DNA of 64,000 nucleotides from Agriterribacter humi (GTDB taxonomy: Bacteria > Bacteroidota > Bacteroidia > Chitinophagales > Chitinophagaceae). A program made the position numbers and the translations under genes. Positions 54,051-61,045 of this stretch are shown in pieces (the stretch's first letter is position 1; the number at the start of each line of letters is the position of its first letter). The stretch covers positions 1 through 64,000 of the forward strand of contig NZ_VOHQ01000014.1 in NCBI RefSeq assembly GCF_009192765.1. The letters run 5' to 3'. The notes under the pieces are model-generated. The model did not search any database. It saw only the letters and a list, made by a program, of their open reading frames with translations, and had not been told where the DNA came from.

Positions 54051-54728
54051 TTATATTGAATTTATTTTACGGAGATGCCTTATGCTGGCTAAAACCAGCA
54101 GCAATTGAGCCGAACAGTACGTGAGCATTATTAGTGGAGGTAAAATTTTAAAGGGGTAAATAAACTGGTTTACCGCCAATACAGAATCGGAAAGGACAAA
54201 CTGGCCGGCTCCGCAAAAAAATAAAGCGGCTGTTTTTTTATCTGTTTTTCCAAACAGGTTAAGTGTCAGCGTCCAAAAGATGCAGATCACGGTGGCATAA
54301 ATAATTACAGGAATTTTAAGTGTATCCAAAAAGGGAAGAAGCAAACCTGATAATAATATCCCCCATGCCAGGATGGGTATGCCAAACAGGGGCTGAAATT
54401 GCAGCACTCCTTTTGCTCCGGGATTGATGCGAAGTGTATAAATAATATAACATACATGTGCTGCCAGGAAAGCCGATAAACCACCAATGAAAAATCCATT
54501 GAACATCAAAAGCAGGTCTCCGGACCAGGAAAACAATAATGCGCACAAAAATATTTTTGAAAAGGTTGATCTTACCCCGGTTTCAGCCGCATACATCAGC
54601 ATCAGCACTATCATCAATAATGGTTTGCTGATTAGCCGTTCCTGTTCATATGTATTGAACACAAAAAAAATATCTGCTATTGCAGCCAGCCCGTATATGC
54701 AGCCCAATGCAAACGAGATCCGCTTCAT
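54051..54728 (-). CDS. YhhN/lysoplasmalogenase-family membrane protein
   Basis: 225 residues, about 7-8 helices. Family pattern of TMEM86/YhhN: KPLLMIVLMLMY near the N terminus, CALLFSWSGDLLLMFNG with the conserved SWxGDxLL motif, and FFCGAGQFVLSDSVLAVNQFI (GxxxFxxSDxxLA). These residues form the active site of eukaryotic TMEM86 lysoplasmalogenases; the bacterial activity is known for some members only. It lies 4 nt after the SPOR gene, so the two are cotranscribed. Confidence 0.88.
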   Translation of the reverse strand: MKRISFALGCIYGLAAIADIFFVFNTYEQERLISKPLLMIVLMLMYAAETGVRSTFSKIFLCALLFSWSGDLLLMFNGFFIGGLSAFLAAHVCYIIYTLRINPGAKGVLQFQPLFGIPILAWGILLSGLLLPFLDTLKIPVIIYATVICIFWTLTLNLFGKTDKKTAALFFCGAGQFVLSDSVLAVNQFIYPFKILPPLIMLTYCSAQLLLVLASIRHLRKINSI

Positions 54729-54732
54729 GTAT

Positions 54733-55665
54733 TTATTTTAGTTCAATCCTGGCCTTTCTTCCAAAAAAACGGGTAATTGAATCGCGGCTGCGGCTTGTAT
54801 CGGATAAAGGGCCTGTAACCACTGTGTATAGTTTAAACGTGATGGAATCTTCCGTGCTGAGTTGTACATCGTACCCCATCTTTTGCAGATCTTTATGCCT
54901 GTTCAACGCTCTCTGGCGTTTGGCGGTTTCAATGACCACTTTATAGGTATAATCGCCATTGGTGTTTACCGGTGAAATGGTGGCCAGGCTGTCTTTTCCC
55001 GCTGCTAAAGAATCCTGTGCCTGGGCCGGAGAAGGAATGACAGGCTGAATATTTTCCAGTGTGTTTTCCTGCCCGTTTTTTTTATCCTGCCACTGTTGAA
55101 AAAAATAATACACTATCCATCCTATTATAGTAAGGCCAAGTACGAGCGCAAATAATATCAATAATTTGCGGAGCGCATTAGCAGAGGTTTTGGCAGGTTT
55201 CGGATATCCATCCTCAAACGACATATCATCGGTGTGTTCTTCTCTTTTTACAATGCGTTTTTTGGGATTTATTTCTTCAGGAGCCGTCGCCACCATCACT
55301 TCATTTCCCTGGATAAAATCATAGTTACTGCTGTCGTTTAAAATCAAAGTACCTAAGCCCTCAATATAAAACTGCTTGCTTACATTTAATAATTGCTTAC
55401 CAATATTTAAGAAATCTTCAAGATCAGATGAAGCCAGTGGTCTTATTTTTCCTGTGCGTTGCGAAATAAATTCAATAAGCCCAGTATCTTCCTTTGCTTT
55501 TTTATCAGGCGAAAATTGTATAGTATTTCCGGGAAGCCTGACCCTGCCCTTTTCATTTTCAAATGGATTTTCATAAAAATTATCCAATACAAATTCACCA
55601 ATGCCCTGTAACTGCATTTTTTTATTTTGGAGCAGGTATTGTCCAAGTAAATGTGCTATCTTCAA
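54733..55665 (-). CDS. HU-CCDC81 and SPOR domain membrane protein
   Basis: 310 residues. Two N-terminal HU-like CCDC81 domains (about 1-60 and 65-120: HLLGQYLLQNKKMQLQGIGE, GKQLLNVSKQFYIEGLGTL), a linker, one transmembrane helix (about 165-190, LLILFALVLGLTIIGWIVYYF) and a periplasmic SPOR domain at the C terminus (YKVVIETAKRQRALNRHKDLQ ... KLYTVVTGPLSD). SPOR domains bind denuded glycan strands at the division septum. The combined architecture is typical of this phylum and points to a cell-division or envelope role. It is coupled to the YhhN-type gene downstream. Confidence 0.9.
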   Translation of the reverse strand: MKIAHLLGQYLLQNKKMQLQGIGEFVLDNFYENPFENEKGRVRLPGNTIQFSPDKKAKEDTGLIEFISQRTGKIRPLASSDLEDFLNIGKQLLNVSKQFYIEGLGTLILNDSSNYDFIQGNEVMVATAPEEINPKKRIVKREEHTDDMSFEDGYPKPAKTSANALRKLLILFALVLGLTIIGWIVYYFFQQWQDKKNGQENTLENIQPVIPSPAQAQDSLAAGKDSLATISPVNTNGDYTYKVVIETAKRQRALNRHKDLQKMGYDVQLSTEDSITFKLYTVVTGPLSDTSRSRDSITRFFGRKARIELK

Positions 55666-55817
55666 AATGCCGGCTATTTTTTAGTAAAGGAATAAAAACA
55701 CAGAATCAGGGGCACAAGTTACAAAAATCTAAAAACTAACCGGTTGCAAGTTTTAATCTCCTTTTGCCTGTAAACGATAAAAAAAAAGAGAAGACAACTC
55801 CCCGTTAAAGGCTTACT

Positions 55818-55825
55818 TATATTTG
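55818..55825 (+). promoter_or_regulatory. -7 promoter element (TAnnTTTG)
   Basis: TATATTTG, exact consensus, 18 nt before the ATG at 55844; transcription would start just upstream of the coding region. Confidence 0.5.
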
Positions 55826-55843
55826 CATTTCAATCTTATTAGC

Positions 55844-56167
55844 ATGTTAAGTGAAGATGAAAAGGCGTTTTTAGTGTACTGGGAACAAAACCGGGCGAGG
55901 CAAAAAAGGTTATTTTACCAGTTACTGGTTGGGCTTCCGTTAGGGTTACTGCTTGCACTGCCTATACTTATCAATTATATGTCGGGATGGGATAAAAGAG
56001 CCGTCATGGTAGGCAATACGCAGTCTAATCCGCTGGTATTAATTATAGCGGTATTGGCTATAGCTGTTTTTTTTTCCATATTTAACCGGCGGCATAAATG
56101 GGAGATGAATGAACAGCATTATCTTGAATTAAAGGGTAAAGAAGCAGAGGATGTTAAAACCAATTAA
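55844..56167 (+). CDS. small two-helix membrane protein (107 aa), unknown family
   Basis: 107 residues from the ATG at 55844 (MLSEDEKAFLVYWEQNRARQ). An N-terminal amphipathic part, two transmembrane helices (about 24-44 and 62-82) and a charged C-terminal tail (RRHKWEMNEQHYLELKGKEA). A promoter element is present. It is upstream of the FKBP gene by 52 nt, so they may share a transcript. Not recognised as a named family; the frame and codon use look real. Confidence 0.7.
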   Translation: MLSEDEKAFLVYWEQNRARQKRLFYQLLVGLPLGLLLALPILINYMSGWDKRAVMVGNTQSNPLVLIIAVLAIAVFFSIFNRRHKWEMNEQHYLELKGKEAEDVKTN

Positions 56168-56219
56168 AGATGCAACGTTTTGATAAGTGTTTATATCATG
56201 GGTATAAAGGAAAATTAGT

Positions 56220-56723
56220 ATGAGAAAGATATCTTTTTATGGTTCTATGGTGTCCCTTGTTCTGGTATTTGGATCATGTTTAAAAAAGGAAACGGGTTGT
56301 CCTTACAGTGAGCTCAGTATAAAAGCCCCTGGTAGCGAAGTGCAGCAGGTTGAAATGTACCTGGCAGCTAAAAATATTACCGCCCAAAAAGACTCATCCG
56401 GCGTGTATTATGTTATAGAAGCTGCGGGAACGGGCAAAACACCTGAAGTATGTTCAGTGATCAGCGTAAATTATACAGGTTCATTAACCAACGACCAGGT
56501 TTTTGATAAAAGCAATGGAACACCGGTATCCTTCCGGCTGGGCGAACTGATTGCCGGCTGGCAAAAAGGGCTTAAACATATTAAAGCCGGTGGAAAAATA
56601 AAGTTGTTTGTCCCCCCCAGCCTGGGTTATGGCGATAAAGACGCGAAGGATTCCAATGGCAATGTGATTATACCTGCTAATTCGATCCTTGTATTTAACC
56701 TGGAACTGGCAGAAGTACAGTAG
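56220..56723 (+). CDS. FKBP-type peptidyl-prolyl cis-trans isomerase, lipoprotein
   Basis: 167 residues: lipoprotein signal MRKISFYGSMVSLVLVFGSC (Cys20), an about 50-residue linker, then one FKBP domain (about 75-167): VISVNYTGSLTNDQVFDKS, LIAGWQKGLKHIKAGGKIKLF, PPSLGYGDKDA and IPANSILVFNLELAEV. The aromatic pocket residues YTG, VFD, W and YG are kept. It assists folding of outer-membrane or periplasmic proteins. A hairpin terminator lies just after the stop. Confidence 0.93.
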   Translation: MRKISFYGSMVSLVLVFGSCLKKETGCPYSELSIKAPGSEVQQVEMYLAAKNITAQKDSSGVYYVIEAAGTGKTPEVCSVISVNYTGSLTNDQVFDKSNGTPVSFRLGELIAGWQKGLKHIKAGGKIKLFVPPSLGYGDKDAKDSNGNVIIPANSILVFNLELAEVQ

Positions 56724-56745
56724 TTAAAACGAAGTTTTTTGTTAG

Positions 56746-56785
56746 AGGCTTTGAGGTATTCGTATGCTTCAAAGCCTTTATCTTT
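56746..56785 (+). terminator. possible Rho-independent terminator after the FKBP gene
   Basis: Perfect 9-bp stem (AGGCTTTGA at 56746-56754 with TCAAAGCCT at 56769-56777), 14-nt loop, followed by a T-rich stretch TTATCTTT. Confidence 0.6.
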
Positions 56786-56801
56786 ATAGAAACGTATACC
56801 C

Positions 56802-58226
56802 TTGCCACACGAAGCCATTTCTGTATTTGATATGTTTAAAATAGGGGTGGGTCCTTCCAGTTCCCACACGCTGGGTCCATGGCGGGCGGCACAATTGTTT
56901 ACCGCTAAGCTGGCAAAGCAGCACCTGTTGAATGAAGTTTTATCATTGCAGGTGCTGTTGTATGGTTCTTTAGCTAAAACGGGTAAGGGCCACGGTACCG
57001 ATATTGCTGTTCAACTGGGCTTATGTGGCGAAGATCCCGAAACCTTTGCCGTGGAAAATATCCTTACCTGCATCAATGATATTGCTATTAATAACAGTTT
57101 GCTGTTACAAGGAAAGCAAAGTGTTGTGTTCCATCCTTATGAGGATATTGTTTTCCTGTCGAAAGAAGCGCTTCCCTTTCACCCTAATGCGCTCACCTTT
57201 TTAGTAACGCTTAACACCGGGAACAAAATTGCCGAAACCTATTACTCTGTTGGTGGAGGCTTTGTGCAGCAGGAAGGGAAAGAAACGGGAAAAGCCAATG
57301 TGGTGCAACTGCCTTTTCCCATCAATACCGCCTCAGACCTGTTGCATTGGTGCATGAAGGGGTTAAGCATATACGAGGTGGTGATGGAAAATGAAAGCGC
57401 CTGGCGGCCGGAAGAAGATACTATGAAAGGAATTTTACGGATATACCGGGTAATGCAGGATTGTGTATATAAAGGTTGTCATGAAGGAGGCATATTGCCT
57501 GGCGGACTAAATGTAAAACGCCGTGCCGCCGCGCTGAATAAAAAATTATTGCAGGGGAGAACATACAGTGATTACTCTACATGGATACAAGCCATACAGG
57601 AAGGCGGAAATGGGTTTAACTATATTTTAGACTGGGTAAGCTGCTTCGCGCTTGCCGTTAATGAGCAAAACGCTTCATTCGGGCGGGTGGTAACTGCGCC
57701 TACTAACGGTGCGGCAGGTGTTGTTCCCGCTGTGTTGCTATACTATATTATTTTCTGCAACGGGGATACGGAAGAAAATGTAATCCGGTTTTTATTAACC
57801 GCCTCTGAAATAGGAAGCATTTTTAAAAAGGGAGCTACCATCTCGGCGGCAATGGGCGGGTGCCAGGCCGAGATTGGCGTTTCATCGGCAATGGCGGCCG
57901 GAGCACTAACAGAAGCGATGGGCGGCACACAAAAGCAGGCCCTTATGGCCGCTGAAATAGCTATGGAACATCACCTGGGTTTAACCTGCGATCCTATTGC
58001 CGGGCTGGTGCAGGTGCCTTGCATAGAAAGAAATACCATGGGCGCTATAAAAGCCATCACCGCATCGCAACTGGCCTTGCAGAGCACTCCCGATTTTGCA
58101 AAAGTTTCTTTGGATGCCGTAGTAAGAACAATGTGGGATACGGCTGTTGATATGAACCATAAATACAAGGAAACCGCCGAAGGGGGCTTGGCCATTCATA
58201 TACCTTTGGGTTTGAAAGAATGTTGA
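56802..58226 (+). CDS. sdaA: L-serine ammonia-lyase, iron-sulfur type (single chain)
   Basis: 474 residues from a TTG ([23 protein letters not shown]); the family always begins [10 protein letters not shown], so the internal ATG at 56832 is too late. The N-terminal beta domain has [14 protein letters not shown], and the C-terminal alpha domain contains the Fe-S cysteines in [29 protein letters not shown] and [30 protein letters not shown] is the conserved catalytic loop. It deaminates L-serine to pyruvate and ammonia using a [4Fe-4S] cluster; the cytoplasmic enzyme is oxygen-sensitive. Downstream repeats begin at its stop codon. Confidence 0.96.
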   Translation: MPHEAISVFDMFKIGVGPSSSHTLGPWRAAQLFTAKLAKQHLLNEVLSLQVLLYGSLAKTGKGHGTDIAVQLGLCGEDPETFAVENILTCINDIAINNSLLLQGKQSVVFHPYEDIVFLSKEALPFHPNALTFLVTLNTGNKIAETYYSVGGGFVQQEGKETGKANVVQLPFPINTASDLLHWCMKGLSIYEVVMENESAWRPEEDTMKGILRIYRVMQDCVYKGCHEGGILPGGLNVKRRAAALNKKLLQGRTYSDYSTWIQAIQEGGNGFNYILDWVSCFALAVNEQNASFGRVVTAPTNGAAGVVPAVLLYYIIFCNGDTEENVIRFLLTASEIGSIFKKGATISAAMGGCQAEIGVSSAMAAGALTEAMGGTQKQALMAAEIAMEHHLGLTCDPIAGLVQVPCIERNTMGAIKAITASQLALQSTPDFAKVSLDAVVRTMWDTAVDMNHKYKETAEGGLAIHIPLGLKEC

Positions 58227-58310
58227 TTGGGTAATTTGAAAATTTGAAAATGTGAAAATTTGAAAATGTGAAGATGTGAAAACGGTGAGATGTGGAAATG
58301 AGGGTAGTCT
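58227..58310 (+). repeat. TGA-phased 8-nt repeat array (TTTGAAAATGTGAAAAT type)
   Basis: Units TGAAAATT, TGAAAATG, TGAAGATG, TGAAAACGG and TGAGATG in a row. As the period of 8 is not a multiple of 3, successive TGA triplets fall in different frames. It starts 5 nt after the sdaA stop. Same motif as the first part of the long elements at 17338 and 34570. Confidence 0.7.
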
Positions 58311-58426
58311 GAAAGGTCTGCGGGATTGGTTTGTGTTGAACAGGCAGTACAGGTTAATCACTTTAATTTTGCATTTTTTAAATTAAACAATGTCCCACCT
58401 CGTTGAATATATTCCCATTTTCTAAA

Positions 58427-59836
58427 TTACCGGGGCTTTTCAGCTTCCAGTTTTGCGATGAGTTTTTGGGCTGCAGCAAGACGCAATATCTTGTTTTTCT
58501 CCACTATTTTATGCGTAACCAAATTTTCAGCCCGGTGGTGCAGTGGAACAATAAGGGCTGCTATTACTACCGAAATTAATAAAATTCCTAAAGGCGAATG
58601 ATGGGTGGCGTAGGATATATAGGGATGGATAAAAAGGTTGATAAATTCAAAAACAAACAACAAGCCAATGATGCCCAGGTACTTTATCCATTTTTCATTT
58701 ACAATCACAGAATTGCTTAATAAAAAAAACAGAATGGTAAAGCTTACAAGCCCAACGGCTATGAACATATTTTGAATATTAATATTTCGCTCCTCTCTTT
58801 TGGAAGTCGCTTCTTCTGATATTTCCTGTTGCCGAAGCATTTCTGTAAAGGAAAGATTCTGAATTTGCTTTGATTTCTCCTGGCTAAAAAGACTGTCTTT
58901 TGCAGCAACGGTAAGATTCAGGTATAAATAAGCACTATCAATTTTTTGGATGCTTTTATAATAATCAGCCAGAAAATTACCAGCATTCAGCAACCTTTTT
59001 GTGAATCCCCCTTTTTGAGCAGCAGCCGCCGACAAACGCGCATAATACAGACAGGAATCCTGATTCCCTTTTTTCTGGAAAAGGTTTGCCATACCAAGGC
59101 TGCACTCACAAATCGCATCGTCATCTCCGGCGAGACGAAGATTTGGCAGGGCCGAACGGTAAAACTCCATCGCAATTTCTGGTTGTTTCATTTTTGAATA
59201 AATGTTACCCATATTATTCAGGGTCATCCCAACAAAATCTGTATCCTGTAATTTCACTGCCATATCATGGGCTTGCTGGGTATAGATTCGGGCAGAATCC
59301 AATTGATTCGATTTCTCATAATAGTCGCCAAGGTTGAGTAAGGTACTCATAAAAAAATAAGACATATCACCGGACTTCTCAAATAGCACCCTGGCCTGCT
59401 GGGTATAATTAATGGCCAATCTGTGATCACCCTGGTAAAAATATACGCTTCCAATATTCAGGAGCGCCGACCCTATCCTTACAGGATTGTTGATACTTTC
59501 CCCTTTCTTTAATGCCTCCAGAAAGTATTCCAGGGCTTTGGGATAATTTCCGGTAATGTTAAATACCGAAGCAGTTTGATTTAACCCGATGGCTTCCCCG
59601 TTTATATAATGAATCTTTTTGGCCAAAGCCAGTCCCTGAAGGGATAATAAAAGGGCGGTATCCGGGTTCGAAATCATGTATTGTCCGCCTAGTTTGGATA
59701 ATACGAGGCTCCTGCTGCTGTCCGGCAAGTCTGTTAATAATAGTTTTTTCAAGCTATCTATTGTGCCTGATTGTGCCCTGATCAGAGCGGATTGGATCAA
59801 TAATACAAGGAGGAAAACGCAAGCTTCTTTTCTCAT
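58427..59836 (-). CDS. TPR protein with signal peptide and C-terminal membrane helices
   Basis: 469 residues from MRKEACVFLLVLLIQSALIRA (a signal peptide; the longer frame to 59899 is not used). Tetratricopeptide repeats from about 35 to 330 (GNYPKALEYFLEALKKGES, YYEKSNQLDSARIYTQQAH, YSKMKQPEIAMEFYRSALP). A charged coiled-coil-like stretch (TEMLRQQEISEEATSKREE) precedes three transmembrane helices (about 355-440) and a basic C-terminal helix (KNKILRLAAAQKLIAKLEAE). The layout is like TPR-sensor histidine kinases of this phylum cut before the kinase domain, with no kinase here. An uncharacterised membrane sensor or scaffold is the best description. Confidence 0.75.
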   Translation of the reverse strand: MRKEACVFLLVLLIQSALIRAQSGTIDSLKKLLLTDLPDSSRSLVLSKLGGQYMISNPDTALLLSLQGLALAKKIHYINGEAIGLNQTASVFNITGNYPKALEYFLEALKKGESINNPVRIGSALLNIGSVYFYQGDHRLAINYTQQARVLFEKSGDMSYFFMSTLLNLGDYYEKSNQLDSARIYTQQAHDMAVKLQDTDFVGMTLNNMGNIYSKMKQPEIAMEFYRSALPNLRLAGDDDAICECSLGMANLFQKKGNQDSCLYYARLSAAAAQKGGFTKRLLNAGNFLADYYKSIQKIDSAYLYLNLTVAAKDSLFSQEKSKQIQNLSFTEMLRQQEISEEATSKREERNINIQNMFIAVGLVSFTILFFLLSNSVIVNEKWIKYLGIIGLLFVFEFINLFIHPYISYATHHSPLGILLISVVIAALIVPLHHRAENLVTHKIVEKNKILRLAAAQKLIAKLEAEKPR

Positions 59837-59896
59837 TTTATAAGTATTAAATGGATGTAAAAAAAGCAATGACAAGTTTTTGCGAAATCTGCTATC

Positions 59897-59904
59897 CAAA
59901 TTTA
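59897..59904 (-). promoter_or_regulatory. -7 promoter element for the TPR gene
   Basis: Read on - as TAAATTTG, matches TAnnTTTG; 60 nt before the ATG at 59836. No -33 TTG is seen. Confidence 0.4.
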
Positions 59905-60197
59905 CATTTTTCGGGGTTCCTTTCTATGTGGGGTTTGGGCCTGCTTCGAAAAAAAATGCATGAACAGACCGGTGCCTTTTGCGGATGAATGGGTCACCAG
60001 AAACCCAGCGTGACCGGCGGGTAATCTATGCAAACAAGGATTTTAAGATGGTGGGATCCATTTTTGTGGTGAGATCCATTTTTATTAACGTCTGGTCACA
60101 CCTTCGTGGGAAAAATCGTCAGGGAATGTTTCTATGTAGCCGCCTGTTTACAAACAGGCAAATAGGATATTAGCATTGAGCAGGTTTGACAGGCATG
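59905..60197. other. spacer with tandem direct repeat and palindrome
   Basis: The 361-nt gap between the TPR and phosphodiesterase genes has no gene I can support; a 64-residue + strand frame (59979-60173) lacks family resemblance. It holds a direct repeat of 15 nt at an 18-nt spacing (GTGGGATCCATTTTT at 60051-60065 and GTGAGATCCATTTTT at 60069-60083). It also holds a perfect palindrome (GCCTGTTTACAAACAGGC, 60142-60159). Confidence 0.5.
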
Positions 60198-61004
60198 TTA
60201 CCTGAAGAATCGCTCAAATTCACTATCAACCTGGAAGTGATTCAATCCGGTAGCTTTTAAACGCTGCGCATCTTTTTCTGCTTCAGCCGCCGGGTTAGCA
60301 AACCGCCTGTATCGCCAGGCATTTATCACGCCCACCGCCAGTATATTGTTGCGCCTGGCCCATTCCACATCATCACGGGTAAGTTCGCTGCCAAACAGGT
60401 AATAATGCGAAGGGCGATATCCTGGCTTCAGCATATTTTCTTCTAACTGTTTCCTGGTGCAGCTTAATTTTATCTTACCTGTAAAAAAATCTGTTGATTC
60501 GTCCGTGCCAATCATCAATGCCGCTTTATCCAATTTGTATTTTTTTAGTAAGGCAAATACTCTTCCAAATAAAGCAGTATCGTTTCCCTGGATCTTATTA
60601 TCAATCATTACTTCAATTTTGCCGCTGCAATATTGTAATGCCTCTTCAAATTTCAACACCCTGCTGCCTGTATTGCTTTTTAATTTCCTTATCTCTTCCC
60701 AGTTCATCTCTGATACCGGCTTATCCAGTCCGAAGTATCGTTTAAAATTCATATCGTGATGAATGATCAATACACTGTCCTTAGTCAGCCTCATATCAAT
60801 TTCCACCATTTTGTATCCGCGTTCAATAGCTGCTTTAAGGGCAGGCAAACTGTTTTCGGCACGACTGCTGTCTACCACGCCGCCGCGGTGGGCAATGAGG
60901 TAATAATTCGTATGCGTTATGGGCGATGAAAACTGGCAAAAAGAGAATTGCGATGCAGTTGTACAAAAGATAAAAAATACGATTACAGTTTTATATTTCA
61001 GCAT
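60198..61004 (-). CDS. glycerophosphodiester phosphodiesterase, secreted
   Basis: 268 residues with a signal peptide (MLKYKTVIVFFIFCTTASQF, cut near FCQ). GDPD-family TIM barrel: IAHRGGVVDSSRAENSLPAL (His, Arg, Glu), KMVEIDMRLTKDSVLIIHHD (Glu, Asp, His). It hydrolyses glycerophosphodiesters to glycerol 3-phosphate and an alcohol in the periplasm. The function fits with the glp genes in the same window, although they are 43 kb away. It is encoded 41 nt downstream of the VCBS/ASPIC gene and could share its transcript. Confidence 0.9.
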   Translation of the reverse strand: MLKYKTVIVFFIFCTTASQFSFCQFSSPITHTNYYLIAHRGGVVDSSRAENSLPALKAAIERGYKMVEIDMRLTKDSVLIIHHDMNFKRYFGLDKPVSEMNWEEIRKLKSNTGSRVLKFEEALQYCSGKIEVMIDNKIQGNDTALFGRVFALLKKYKLDKAALMIGTDESTDFFTGKIKLSCTRKQLEENMLKPGYRPSHYYLFGSELTRDDVEWARRNNILAVGVINAWRYRRFANPAAEAEKDAQRLKATGLNHFQVDSEFERFFR

Positions 61005-61045
61005 TTTTGTGTTTTAATAAAAAGGAACAAGTACACTACAGCTAT

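Noticed and set aside
59979-60173. 64-codon + strand frame between the TPR and GDPD genes
   Set aside because: Overlaps a tandem direct repeat and a palindrome; no domain, no promoter box.
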